Translations under genes and position numbers: made by a program | Shown here: positions 1-5,720 of the stretch, piece by piece | How the letters are laid out: every line of letters starts with the position of its first letter | How positions within the stretch are numbered: position 1 is the first letter of the stretch | Assembly (NCBI GenBank): GCA_025360665.1 | Contig: JANYBU010000354.1 | Span: 1 to 9,881, forward strand | Source of the DNA: Nitrospira sp. | GTDB lineage: Bacteria > Nitrospirota > Nitrospiria > Nitrospirales > Nitrospiraceae | Reading direction: 5' to 3' | Length of the DNA stretch: 9,881 nt | Notes under the pieces: model-generated | Databases searched by the model: none | Told to the model about the DNA's origin: nothing | The model's input: only the letters and a program-made list of their open reading frames with translations

Positions 1-261
1 GCCCTCGAAAAGGATTCTGTCATTCGCAAATATCTGGATATCACCGAACCGCTCAAACAAGACACGATCAAGCGTGTCCGCGGCCCTGGCAGCCGTTCTG
101 GCGAGGTCTGCGCCCCTCTCCTGGACCAGCACAGCTCTCAACGAAGCCAACGAATAGAGTCCCACCCCGGCTGCGATCGCAAAAGACAGGAGAAACGCCA
201 GAGGAAGGAAGATTCCCGACCACCACGGTCTGGCAAACGTTACGCGTGTCTGAAGAGCCAA
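1..261 (-). CDS. Membrane-anchored sensory/signalling protein, N-terminal part (runs off the left edge)
   Basis: The minus strand has an open frame of 87 codons reaching base 1 with no stop. The reading begins MALQTRVTFARPWWSGIF, then a strongly hydrophobic stretch (about residues 16-40), then a charged segment (LVQERGADLARTAARAADTL followed by DRVLFERFGDIQIFANDR). One N-terminal membrane helix followed by such an extracytoplasmic helix is typical of sensor histidine kinases and diguanylate cyclases, and I recall similar N-termini in large Nitrospira hybrid kinases. No catalytic domain is in the window, so the class is inference. The frame has no ATG. The first possible start is the TTG at 261-259, preceded by purine-rich AGGATAAGAG. 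The frame stays open upstream to a TGA near 395, without a start codon. Either TTG is used or the original start has been lost. It is divergent from the rib-pur cluster. Confidence 0.6.
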   Translation of the reverse strand, partial: MALQTRVTFARPWWSGIFLPLAFLLSFAIAAGVGLYSLASLRAVLVQERGADLARTAARAADTLDRVLFERFGDIQIFANDRILFEG

Positions 262-510
262 CTCTCTTATCCTCTGGTTCTCGGAAGTCCAGTCCTGCTC
301 CCTACGATTGTCGCGTTGAGACCTATCTATGGATACACCCGAAGGACCTGTCGTAGCGAGGATGCGGCAGAATCGGAGGCGGGTTCCCCATCAGCAAGTC
401 ATCCAGGGTCGCACAGAGGAGGAGAGTCGGGTACTGATTGGAAGGGACAATGCGCTGATGAGTCTTGCGCATGGTCCGCATGCCAGTTCTCAGCTCACAT
501 GAAAATATAG
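262..510. other. Intergenic region with no supported gene
   Basis: No convincing gene or promoter is visible between the signalling-protein start and the palindromic repeat. The only open frames are short: one of 64 codons on plus (316-510) and one of 52 codons on minus (481-323). Both lack a clear ribosome-binding site and any recognisable family features. Confidence 0.5.
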
Positions 511-649
511 CTAGCAGGCTGCGAAAAAACCCTCCGTTCCCCCTTCGAGGGCCTCAGGGCGAACGGAAGGGCCATTAACAATACAGGGATTTTCCGTTCG
601 TGCTGAGCGTATCGAAGCATTCAACACGAGTTTTTCCGCAGCCTGCTAG
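511..649. repeat. 139-bp MITE-like palindromic repeat
   Basis: The ends are inverted copies: CTAGCAGGCTGCGAAAAA at 511-528 and TTTTTCCGCAGCCTGCTAG at 631-649, differing by one extra C in the right arm. The inside is also palindromic at lower fidelity. The left half holds CTTCGAGGGCCTCAGGGCGAACGGAA-type sequence (about 545-568), and the reverse complement of the right half (594-630) holds the related CTTCGATACGCTCAGCACGAACGGAA-type sequence. From memory, elements with the CTTCGA...CTCAG..CGAACGG core are dispersed in many bacterial genomes, including Nitrospira. No coding capacity and no clear target-site duplication. A partial tip copy (TAGCAGGCTG) recurs at 681-690. Confidence 0.75.
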
Positions 650-860
650 GGCACTCGACTATTACAAATCAGCGAAAGGATAGCAGGCTGAAAGAGGTCA
701 AAACAATAGACGGAATGTATCGGTGTCCATCTGTCGGAGATCCGGCTGACACACCCGCTTCATGAGTGCTCCTGGAAACAGGCGTTGGTCGGGAGTACCA
801 TGAGAACCACGCGGCTTCCAGGACTTACGACCTGGAGCTTGCAATCGGCGTATAGTCTCT
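650..860. other. Intergenic stretch between palindromic repeat and IS4-type element
   Basis: This stretch starts with a decayed-looking second copy of the repeat tip (TAGCAGGCTG, 681-690). A small local hairpin (TCCAGG...CCTGGA) lies near 818-838. A 66-codon minus-strand frame crosses it and the IS end but shows no family features, so no gene is called. Confidence 0.45.
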
Positions 861-881
861 ATCACTCTTGTCCAAAACAGC
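861..881 (+). repeat. IS4-family element, left terminal inverted repeat
   Basis: ATCACTCTTGTCCAAAACAG plus C pairs with the reverse complement of 1864-1884. 17 of the 21 positions match, with mismatches only at positions 7-8, 16 and 18. Pairing stops immediately outside 861, which supports this as the outer boundary. Confidence 0.7.
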
Positions 882-961
882 TTATGACGTTGGGCCATCC
901 GAAGGTGTAGGGTGTCGGTGAATCGCCAAACCCACCTGCACCCGACCGAAGGAGACCCAAC

Positions 962-1768
962 GTGAACGCATCATGCAGCATGTTCAACCAGATACTTAAG
1001 CTCATCCCGCGCACCGACTTTGAGCGTATCGTCAAAGAGACGGGTGCCGAATATCGCAGCAAGGGCTTGTCGAGCTGGAGCCAGTTCGTCGCCATGCTGT
1101 TTTGCCAGCTTGGCCGTGCCCATTCGCTGCGAGAAATCGAAGGCGGGCTCAAGAGCTGCGAGGGCAAGCTGGCCCATCTGGGCATCGAAGCCCCGGCCCG
1201 CTCGTCGCTGTCCTACGTCAATGGCCACCGCCCGTGGGAACTGTTCGAGAAGGTGTTCTACGGGCTGTTCGACATCGTGGCGGCTACAGCCGTGGGCAAA
1301 AAGAAATTCCGCTTCAAGAACAAGCTGGTCAGCCTCGACTCGACCGTGATCGACCTGTGCCTGTCGCTGTACGATTGGGCGAAGTACCGCCGCACCAAGG
1401 GGGCGGTCAAGCTGCACCTGGTGCTCGACCACCACGGCCTCGGCGCCAGCACCATTGCAGCGATCTACAAGGATCGCTGGCAGATCGAGCTGTTCTTCAA
1501 GGCGCTCAAGCAGAACCTGAAGATCAAAACCTTCGTCGGCACCTCGGCGAACGCGGTCAAGACCCAGATGTGGACGGCATTGATCTCGATGCTGTTGCTG
1601 CGCTATCTGCAACTATCCTCCAGTTTCGGCTGGAGTCTGGCTAATCTCGTGGCGCTGCTGCGCATGAATCTGTTCACCCATCGCGATCTGATGGCCTGGC
1701 TCGACAAACCCTTCGCCACACCGCCTGATCCGCAGGACAACCCCCAGGCCACCTTGGCTTTCGCTTGA
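962..1768 (+). CDS. IS4-family transposase, in-frame internal deletion (probably inactive)
   Basis: The 268-residue product keeps both ends of an IS4-family DDE transposase. The N-terminal region (LFCQLGRAHSLREIEGGLK) and the first catalytic aspartate in SLDSTVIDL (D126) are present. So is the C-terminal signature Y-x2-R-x3-E-x6-K, read as Y169, R172, E176, K183 in IYKDRWQIELFFKALK. Between LHLVLDHHG (to about residue 159) and GASTIAAIYKDRW, the segment that normally carries the second catalytic aspartate (the D-x-G-Y motif) is missing, about 100-120 residues judged from remembered family length. The frame is kept, so a shortened protein could be made, but without one of three metal-binding acidic residues it should not transpose. 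Start GTG at 962 has AAGGAGA about 7 nt upstream (948-954). It could still bind the ends and interfere, which is speculation. Confidence 0.85.
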   Translation: MNASCSMFNQILKLIPRTDFERIVKETGAEYRSKGLSSWSQFVAMLFCQLGRAHSLREIEGGLKSCEGKLAHLGIEAPARSSLSYVNGHRPWELFEKVFYGLFDIVAATAVGKKKFRFKNKLVSLDSTVIDLCLSLYDWAKYRRTKGAVKLHLVLDHHGLGASTIAAIYKDRWQIELFFKALKQNLKIKTFVGTSANAVKTQMWTALISMLLLRYLQLSSSFGWSLANLVALLRMNLFTHRDLMAWLDKPFATPPDPQDNPQATLAFA

Positions 1769-1863
1769 TCTTGGACAGCACAAGGAGGCACAATCTTGAA
1801 AATCCATCATTCATTGCCTGTCCGAAAGCCACATCAAATCAAGTGGGCTTCCACCCGGTCTCG

Positions 1864-1884
1864 GCTATCTTGGACAGCAGTGAT
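1864..1884 (-). repeat. IS4-family element, right terminal inverted repeat
   Basis: Read on the minus strand, this begins ATCACTGCTGTCCAAGATAG and mirrors the left end at 861-881. Its inner part contains TTGGAC (1870-1875, plus strand), which points outward to ribBA and could act as a -35 box. Confidence 0.7.
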
Positions 1885-1897
1885 GTTAAATGATAAA
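1870..1897 (+). promoter_or_regulatory. Possible hybrid promoter formed by the IS end, upstream of ribBA
   Basis: TTGGAC (1870-1875) lies in the IS right repeat and GATAAA (1892-1897) in the native flank, separated by 16 bp. They match the sigma-70 hexamers only moderately (3/6 and 4/6). Insertion sequences with outward -35 boxes that activate neighbours are well known. The ribBA start is 33 bp downstream. This is inference from spacing; the match is weak. No FMN riboswitch is recognisable between 1885 and 1930. Confidence 0.3.
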
Positions 1898-1930
1898 TTG
1901 ATCATCCATTGAACATTCAACATTAAAGTT

Positions 1931-3139
1931 ATGGCTTCTCCCTTTCACAGCATCGAAGACGCAATTCGGGACATCAAGAAGGGCAAATTCATCATCCTCG
2001 TCGATGACGAAGATCGCGAGAATGAAGGCGATCTCGTCATGGCCGCCCAACACGTAACGCCCCACGCCATCAACTTCATGGCCACACATGCTCGTGGGTT
2101 GATCTGTCTCGCCCTGACTCCCCAGCGTGTCGAAGAACTCCATCTCCCGCAGCAGGCGGTGGAGAACACCGCCACCTTCGGCACGGCCTTCACCGTGTCC
2201 ATCGATGCGCGGAAAGACATTACGACGGGCATCTCTGCTGCGGATCGGGCCACGACCATTCATGTGGCGATCGATCCGAAGTCCAAGCCCGGCGACCTGG
2301 CGCGCCCCGGCCATATTTTTCCCTTGAAGGCGCAACAAGGCGGCGTGTTGAAGCGCGCGGGGCAGACCGAAGGCTCCGTCGATCTGGCGCGGTTGGCCGG
2401 GCTCACTCCCGCCGGGGTGATCTGCGAAATCATGAACGAGGACGGCACCATGGCGCGCGTGCCGGAGCTGACAAAATTTGCCACCGTGCACAAGCTGAAG
2501 ATCGTCACGATCAAGTCGCTCATCGAGTATCGCATGCAGCGCGAGACCTTTGTGCGGCGGATGGCCAGTGCGCGACTGCCGACGATGTTTGGTGATTTCG
2601 AGGCGGTGGCGTTCGAAAACGAAATCGATGGCATCACGCACATTGCTTTGGTGAAAGGGCGTGTGGAGGGAGGCGATCCCACCCTGGTGCGGGTGCACTC
2701 GGGTTGTTTGACGGCCGACGCTCTGGGATCGTTGCGGTGCGACTGTCGAGACCAACTCCATAAGGCGATGGAGGTGATTCAGAAGGAAGGGCGCGGGGTC
2801 CTGCTCTACTTGAATCAAGAGGGCCGCGGCATCGGCCTGCTCAACAAGATCAGGGCCTATGGGTTGCAAGATCAGGGGTGCGATACGGTCGAGGCGAATT
2901 TGCAGTTGGGATTTAAGGCGGACCTGCGCGATTACGGCGTGGGCGCGCAGATTCTCGTCAATCTCGGGCTGCATCAGATCAAGCTCATTACGAACAATCC
3001 ACGCAAGATCGTCGGCATCGAGGGGTACGGATTGAAGGTGGTTGAGCGTGTGCCGATCGAGATTCAGCCGCGTGCGGCGAATGTGAAGTACTTGCGCACC
3101 AAAAAGAATAAGATGGGGCACATTCTCAAAAAAGTGTGA
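1931..3139 (+). CDS. ribBA: Bifunctional 3,4-dihydroxy-2-butanone-4-phosphate synthase / GTP cyclohydrolase II (RibBA)
   Basis: The 402-residue protein combines both entry enzymes of riboflavin synthesis. Residues 1-200 are the DHBP synthase domain (ribulose 5-phosphate to DHBP plus formate): acidic loop DDEDRENEGD (25-34), TGISAADRATTI (99-110), RPGHIFPL (125-132). Residues about 205-402 are GTP cyclohydrolase II (GTP to the pyrimidine precursor, formate and pyrophosphate). Its zinc ligands C259, C270 and C272 are in SGCLTADALGSLRCDC, followed by YLNQEGRGIGL (293-303), DYGVGAQ with the conserved tyrosine Y335, and TNNPRK (354-359). One oddity: the position I equate with the metal-binding histidine of E. 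coli RibB (His153, in GHTEA) is Q145 here (AGQTEGSVDLARLAG). I recall this GQTEG variant in other RibBA proteins. The ATG has no strong Shine-Dalgarno (only AAAG). The IS right end is 46 bp upstream. Confidence 0.96.
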   Translation: MASPFHSIEDAIRDIKKGKFIILVDDEDRENEGDLVMAAQHVTPHAINFMATHARGLICLALTPQRVEELHLPQQAVENTATFGTAFTVSIDARKDITTGISAADRATTIHVAIDPKSKPGDLARPGHIFPLKAQQGGVLKRAGQTEGSVDLARLAGLTPAGVICEIMNEDGTMARVPELTKFATVHKLKIVTIKSLIEYRMQRETFVRRMASARLPTMFGDFEAVAFENEIDGITHIALVKGRVEGGDPTLVRVHSGCLTADALGSLRCDCRDQLHKAMEVIQKEGRGVLLYLNQEGRGIGLLNKIRAYGLQDQGCDTVEANLQLGFKADLRDYGVGAQILVNLGLHQIKLITNNPRKIVGIEGYGLKVVERVPIEIQPRAANVKYLRTKKNKMGHILKKV

Positions 3140-3143
3140 GAAG

Positions 3144-3282
3144 GGGGCGGCCAGCCCGCCCTTCTTTGCTCGCGGAGCCCCCACGATGAAACGGTGGTCG
3201 CAGGGGTCAAGAGCGCGTCTTGCCGCGCGCAGGGTGGGCGGGTGAGAACATGCGTGCAGTTGAAGGGCAAGCTGGCCGTCCC
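3144..3282. repeat. Variable-arm hairpin element, copy 1 (expanded core)
   Basis: This lies in the ribBA-ribH gap, starting 4 nt after the ribBA stop. Arms at 3144-3164 and 3262-3282 pair at 18 of 21 positions (left arm begins GGGGCGGCCAGC). The core begins TTTGCTCGCG, as in copies 2 and 4, and ends GCAGTT, as in copy 2. It holds the CACGATGAAACGGTG apical hairpin shared with copy 3. The core is 97 nt rather than the 52 nt of the other copies, so about 45 nt (around 3200-3250, containing two GCGCG-rich stretches) are extra. There is no T-tract, so it is not a classical terminator. Confidence 0.75.
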
Positions 3283-3323
3283 CTAGTTCGTGACGAATGT
3301 GCCGGAGGAGAAGAAACGAAGAG

Positions 3324-3869
3324 ATGAAATTGCGAAAAGGGTCTCAGGATGCGACGGGATTGCGGTTTGGGATTGTCGTCGCGAAGTTCAATAAGTTCGT
3401 CACGAGTAAGCTGCTGAGTTCCTGCGTTGATGGATTGACTAAACAGGGGGCCAAGGCCGACGACATCGAGGTGGTCCGGGTGCCGGGGGCATTCGAGATT
3501 CCTTTGGTGGCTCGGACGATGGCGCGGACGAAGCAGTTCAATGCGGTGATTTGTCTCGGGGCGGTCATTCGTGGCGACACGCCACATTTCGATTACATCA
3601 GTGCAGAGGCCAGTCGCGGCATCGGCCAGGCGGCGCTGGACGCCGACGTTCCGATCATCTTCGGCCTGTTGACGACGCATACGATCGCGCAGGCGATTGA
3701 GCGGGCTGAGCCGACCAAGTTCAACCGTGGCGGAGAAGCGGCCAGGTCCGCGATCGAAATGGCGACGGTCATGCGTCTGTTGCGGGTGGGTGAGGAGACT
3801 CTGCCTGGTGCTGATGTCCCGCGAGTCCAGAGAGCCAAGAAGCGGGCGCCGCGAAAGCGTAAGGCCTAG
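3324..3869 (+). CDS. ribH: 6,7-dimethyl-8-ribityllumazine synthase (RibH)
   Basis: RibH condenses DHBP with the ribitylamino-pyrimidinedione to give lumazine, the penultimate riboflavin step. Homologues form cytosolic pentamers or icosahedral shells. Seen here: RFGIVVAKFN (14-23), RVPGAFEIPLVA (52-63), GAVIRGDTPHFDYI (79-92) with catalytic histidine H88, GLLTTHTIAQAIERA (114-128), and FNRGGEAARSAIEM (133-146). The ATG at 3324 was chosen because it gives the family N-terminus. An upstream ATG at 3297 would add nine residues (MCRRRRNEE) and place GGAGGAG (3304-3310) inside the gene. The protein has 181 residues against about 155 usual; the excess is a basic tail (about 157-181, ending KKRAPRKRKA). 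The stop is 2 nt before nusB, so translation is probably coupled. Confidence 0.95.
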   Translation: MKLRKGSQDATGLRFGIVVAKFNKFVTSKLLSSCVDGLTKQGAKADDIEVVRVPGAFEIPLVARTMARTKQFNAVICLGAVIRGDTPHFDYISAEASRGIGQAALDADVPIIFGLLTTHTIAQAIERAEPTKFNRGGEAARSAIEMATVMRLLRVGEETLPGADVPRVQRAKKRAPRKRKA

Positions 3870-3871
3870 CC

Positions 3872-4324
3872 ATGGGATCCCGCCATCAAGCCCGGGAGCG
3901 CGCGCTCCAGATTCTGTTTCAGTACGATATTCACGGCAGGCCGGGCCTGTGGCTGGATGTGTTCTGGAAGGAGAACGAGGCCCCGGATGAGGTGAAGGCC
4001 TTTGCCGAACGACTCGTGGCCGGGGTGTTGGAGAAGAAGAAAGACCTGGATGCCCTCATCGGGAAATACGCTACCAATTGGAAAATCAGCCGCATGCCGA
4101 TTGTGGACCGCAATATCCTGCGAGCCGGCGTCTATGAACTGCTGTGGATGGATGACGTGCCGGCCAAGGTGACGGTGAACGAAGCCATCGAGTTGGCGAA
4201 AAGTTTCGGCGACGACGAAGCGTCGAAGTTCGTGAACGGCATTCTGGATCAGGTCTTGAACAAGGAATTGACGCTGGCCGCCAAAAGACGTGAGGCGTCA
4301 GGCGTGAAACGTGAGGCGCAATGA
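3872..4324 (+). CDS. nusB: Transcription antitermination factor NusB
   Basis: NusB pairs with NusE (ribosomal protein S10) at boxA RNA in rRNA leaders and keeps RNA polymerase processive. The 150-residue all-helical protein shows the family N-terminus SRHQARERALQILFQYDI (3-20), VDRNILRAGVYELL (78-91), and VNEAIELAKSFGDDEASKFVNG (102-123) leading to ILDQVL. It starts 2 nt after ribH; ribH-nusB adjacency is common in bacteria. The last residues (about 140-150, REASGVKREAQ) are encoded by the left arm of a long palindrome (4289-4383) and look like a repeat-derived extension beyond the normal end near residue 132. Start ATG has AAGG 7 nt upstream within the ribH end. Confidence 0.95.
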   Translation: MGSRHQARERALQILFQYDIHGRPGLWLDVFWKENEAPDEVKAFAERLVAGVLEKKKDLDALIGKYATNWKISRMPIVDRNILRAGVYELLWMDDVPAKVTVNEAIELAKSFGDDEASKFVNGILDQVLNKELTLAAKRREASGVKREAQ

Positions 4325-4383
4325 TACGGATGAAGAGGCTGCCGCCTCTTCCACCCCTTACGTCTAACCCCTCACGCCTAACG
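4289..4383. repeat. Long imperfect palindrome of GTGAGGCGT units over the nusB end / purB leader
   Basis: The left arm (about 4289-4318) is built of ACGTGAGGCG and GGCGTGAAACGT units. The right arm (about 4354-4383), read in reverse complement, is CGTTAGGCGTGAGGGGTTAG and onward. The arms match at about 21 of 29 positions. At the tip is a perfect small hairpin AAGAGGC-TGCC-GCCTCTT (4333-4350). The element contains the nusB stop codon (4322-4324) and ends at the purB ribosome-binding site (GGAGA, 4383-4387). GGCGTGAAACGT (4301-4312) recurs exactly at 7997-8008. Confidence 0.65.
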
Positions 4384-4391
4384 GAGAAGAG

Positions 4392-5720
4392 ATGATTGAC
4401 CGCTACACCCGTCCCAAGATGAAAGCCATCTGGGAATTGAAACGGAAATACGAGATCTGGCTCGCAGTCGAGCTGGCCGCCTGTGCGGCGTTCGAACGAG
4501 CAGGGCAGGTTCCGCGCGGCACGTCGGCACGTATCGGGAAGAAAGCTACGATCGATGTGAAGCGGATCGCCAGGATCGAGAAAGTGACGAAGCACGACGT
4601 GATCGCCTTTCTCGAATCACTCGTGGAATCGGTCGGGCCGGAGCATCGGTTCCTCCACATGGGGTTGACCTCGTCGGATATTGTGGACACCTCCTTGGCC
4701 GTGCAGATGACCGAGGCGCTCGACCTCATCCTCGACGATCTTGAAGAGCTGATCGCTGTCTTAAAGCGGCAGGCGCTGAAGTATAAGCACACGGTGATGG
4801 TCGGCCGCTCGCACGGCATTCATGGCGAACCGATCTCGTTCGGCTTCAAGCTGGCCATTTGGTACGAAGAAGCCTGCCGGCACCGAGAGCGGCTGACGCA
4901 CGTTCGGCGGGAGATCGCTGTCGGCAAGCTCTCCGGTGCGATGGGCACGTTTGCGCATCAAGGGCCTGAAGTGGAAGAGTACGTCTGTGCCAAGCTGGGG
5001 CTCACGCCGGACCCTGTCTCCAATCAAATCGTGCAGCGCGATCGCCATGCGGCCTATGCCTCGGCGTTGGCCCTGTTGGCTGCCAGTATCGAAAAGTTTG
5101 CGACCGAGATTCGCCATCTGCAACGGACCGAGGTGCTCGAAGCGGAAGAGTATTTTTCGGAAGGACAGAAAGGATCCTCGGCGATGCCGCACAAGCGGAA
5201 CCCGATCGCCTCGGAGAACCTCTGTGGGCTGGCGCGCGTGGTGCGGGGCAATAGCCTCGCGGCGATGGAGAACGTCGCGCTGTGGCATGAACGCGACATC
5301 AGCCATTCGTCCGTCGAGCGCGTGATCATGCCGGATAGTACGATCCTGATCGATTATATGCTGGCGCGGATCACCGACGTCATCAAGCATCTGGTGGTCT
5401 ACCCCGACAATATGAAACGCAACCTCGATCTCACCGGGGGACTGGTCTATTCGCAACGGCTGCTGCTGCGGCTCATCGAGAAGGGTGCGCAGCGGAAGGA
5501 ATCGTATGAAGCCGTCCAGCGTAATGCCATGGCCTCCTGGAAAGGGGTAGGGGGGTTACAAGAATTAGTCGGCAGGGACCCCTTCGTGGCGAAACATCTC
5601 ACGGCCACGGAGATTAAATCCTGTTTCGATCCGAAGTATTATCTGCGTCACCTCGACAAGATTTTCAGGCGGGTGTTCGGCGCGGTCACGCGTAAACCAG
5701 TGAAGAGAGGGAAGCGATGA
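4392..5720 (+). CDS. purB: Adenylosuccinate lyase (PurB)
   Basis: PurB removes fumarate twice in purine synthesis: SAICAR to AICAR, and adenylosuccinate to AMP. The 442-residue protein is of the Bacillus/Thermotoga length class in the fumarase/aspartase superfamily. Seen: KVTKHDV with H68, MGLTSSDIVDTSLAVQM (90-106), VGRSHGIHGEPISFG with H141 (137-151), and the flexible signature loop GSSAMPHKRNP (261-271) with S262/S263 before it closes on the substrate. H68 and H141 fall at the numbers I recall for the B. subtilis active site. Start ATG at 4392 has GGAGA just upstream. The stop codon overlaps the start of cld (ATGA, 5717-5720), so the two are probably translated from one mRNA. Confidence 0.96.
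   Translation: MIDRYTRPKMKAIWELKRKYEIWLAVELAACAAFERAGQVPRGTSARIGKKATIDVKRIARIEKVTKHDVIAFLESLVESVGPEHRFLHMGLTSSDIVDTSLAVQMTEALDLILDDLEELIAVLKRQALKYKHTVMVGRSHGIHGEPISFGFKLAIWYEEACRHRERLTHVRREIAVGKLSGAMGTFAHQGPEVEEYVCAKLGLTPDPVSNQIVQRDRHAAYASALALLAASIEKFATEIRHLQRTEVLEAEEYFSEGQKGSSAMPHKRNPIASENLCGLARVVRGNSLAAMENVALWHERDISHSSVERVIMPDSTILIDYMLARITDVIKHLVVYPDNMKRNLDLTGGLVYSQRLLLRLIEKGAQRKESYEAVQRNAMASWKGVGGLQELVGRDPFVAKHLTATEIKSCFDPKYYLRHLDKIFRRVFGAVTRKPVKRGKR

Larger units (their letters stand above)
861..1884 (+). mobile_element. IS4-family insertion sequence, internally deleted
   Basis: A transposase frame (962-1768) lies between imperfect terminal inverted repeats. The left end reads ATCACTCTTGTCCAAAACAG (861-880); the right end, read inward, is ATCACTGCTGTCCAAGATAG (1884-1865). 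The shared pattern is ATCACT-nn-TGTCCAA-n-A-n-AGC. About 1.02 kb remain. Intact relatives as I recall them are roughly a third of a kilobase longer, matching the segment missing from the transposase. No target-site duplication is obvious, so the outer tips are uncertain by a few bases. The sequence TCTTGGACAGCA occurs inside the element just after the stop codon (about 1769-1780) as well as at the right end. The element lies immediately upstream of ribBA, in the same orientation. Confidence 0.8.

Noticed and set aside
323..481. 52-codon minus-strand frame (MRTMRKTHQRIVPSNQYPTL...) upstream of the signalling protein
   Set aside because: It has no clear ribosome-binding site and no recognisable features. 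It may be a real small peptide or leader, but the sequence alone does not support it.
316..510. 64-codon plus-strand frame before the palindromic repeat
   Set aside because: Low-complexity composition rich in Ser, Gly and Arg, no ribosome-binding site, and opposite to another equally weak frame.
511..690. CRISPR array
   Set aside because: The repeats here are inverted tips of one palindromic element plus a fragment; there are no regularly spaced direct repeats with unique spacers anywhere in the window.
1885..1930. FMN riboswitch upstream of ribBA
   Set aside because: The 46-bp gap between the IS end and the ATG is too short and lacks the conserved RFN-element sequences.
1886..3184. 432-codon minus-strand open frame opposite ribBA
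   Set aside because: It is a long antisense frame caused by GC-rich codon use. It has no family motifs, while the plus strand is a fully motif-supported RibBA.
4761..5456. 231-codon minus-strand frame opposite purB, and similar long frames opposite the transposase and cld
   Set aside because: All are shadows of genes with clear motifs on the plus strand and show no ribosome-binding site or domain pattern.
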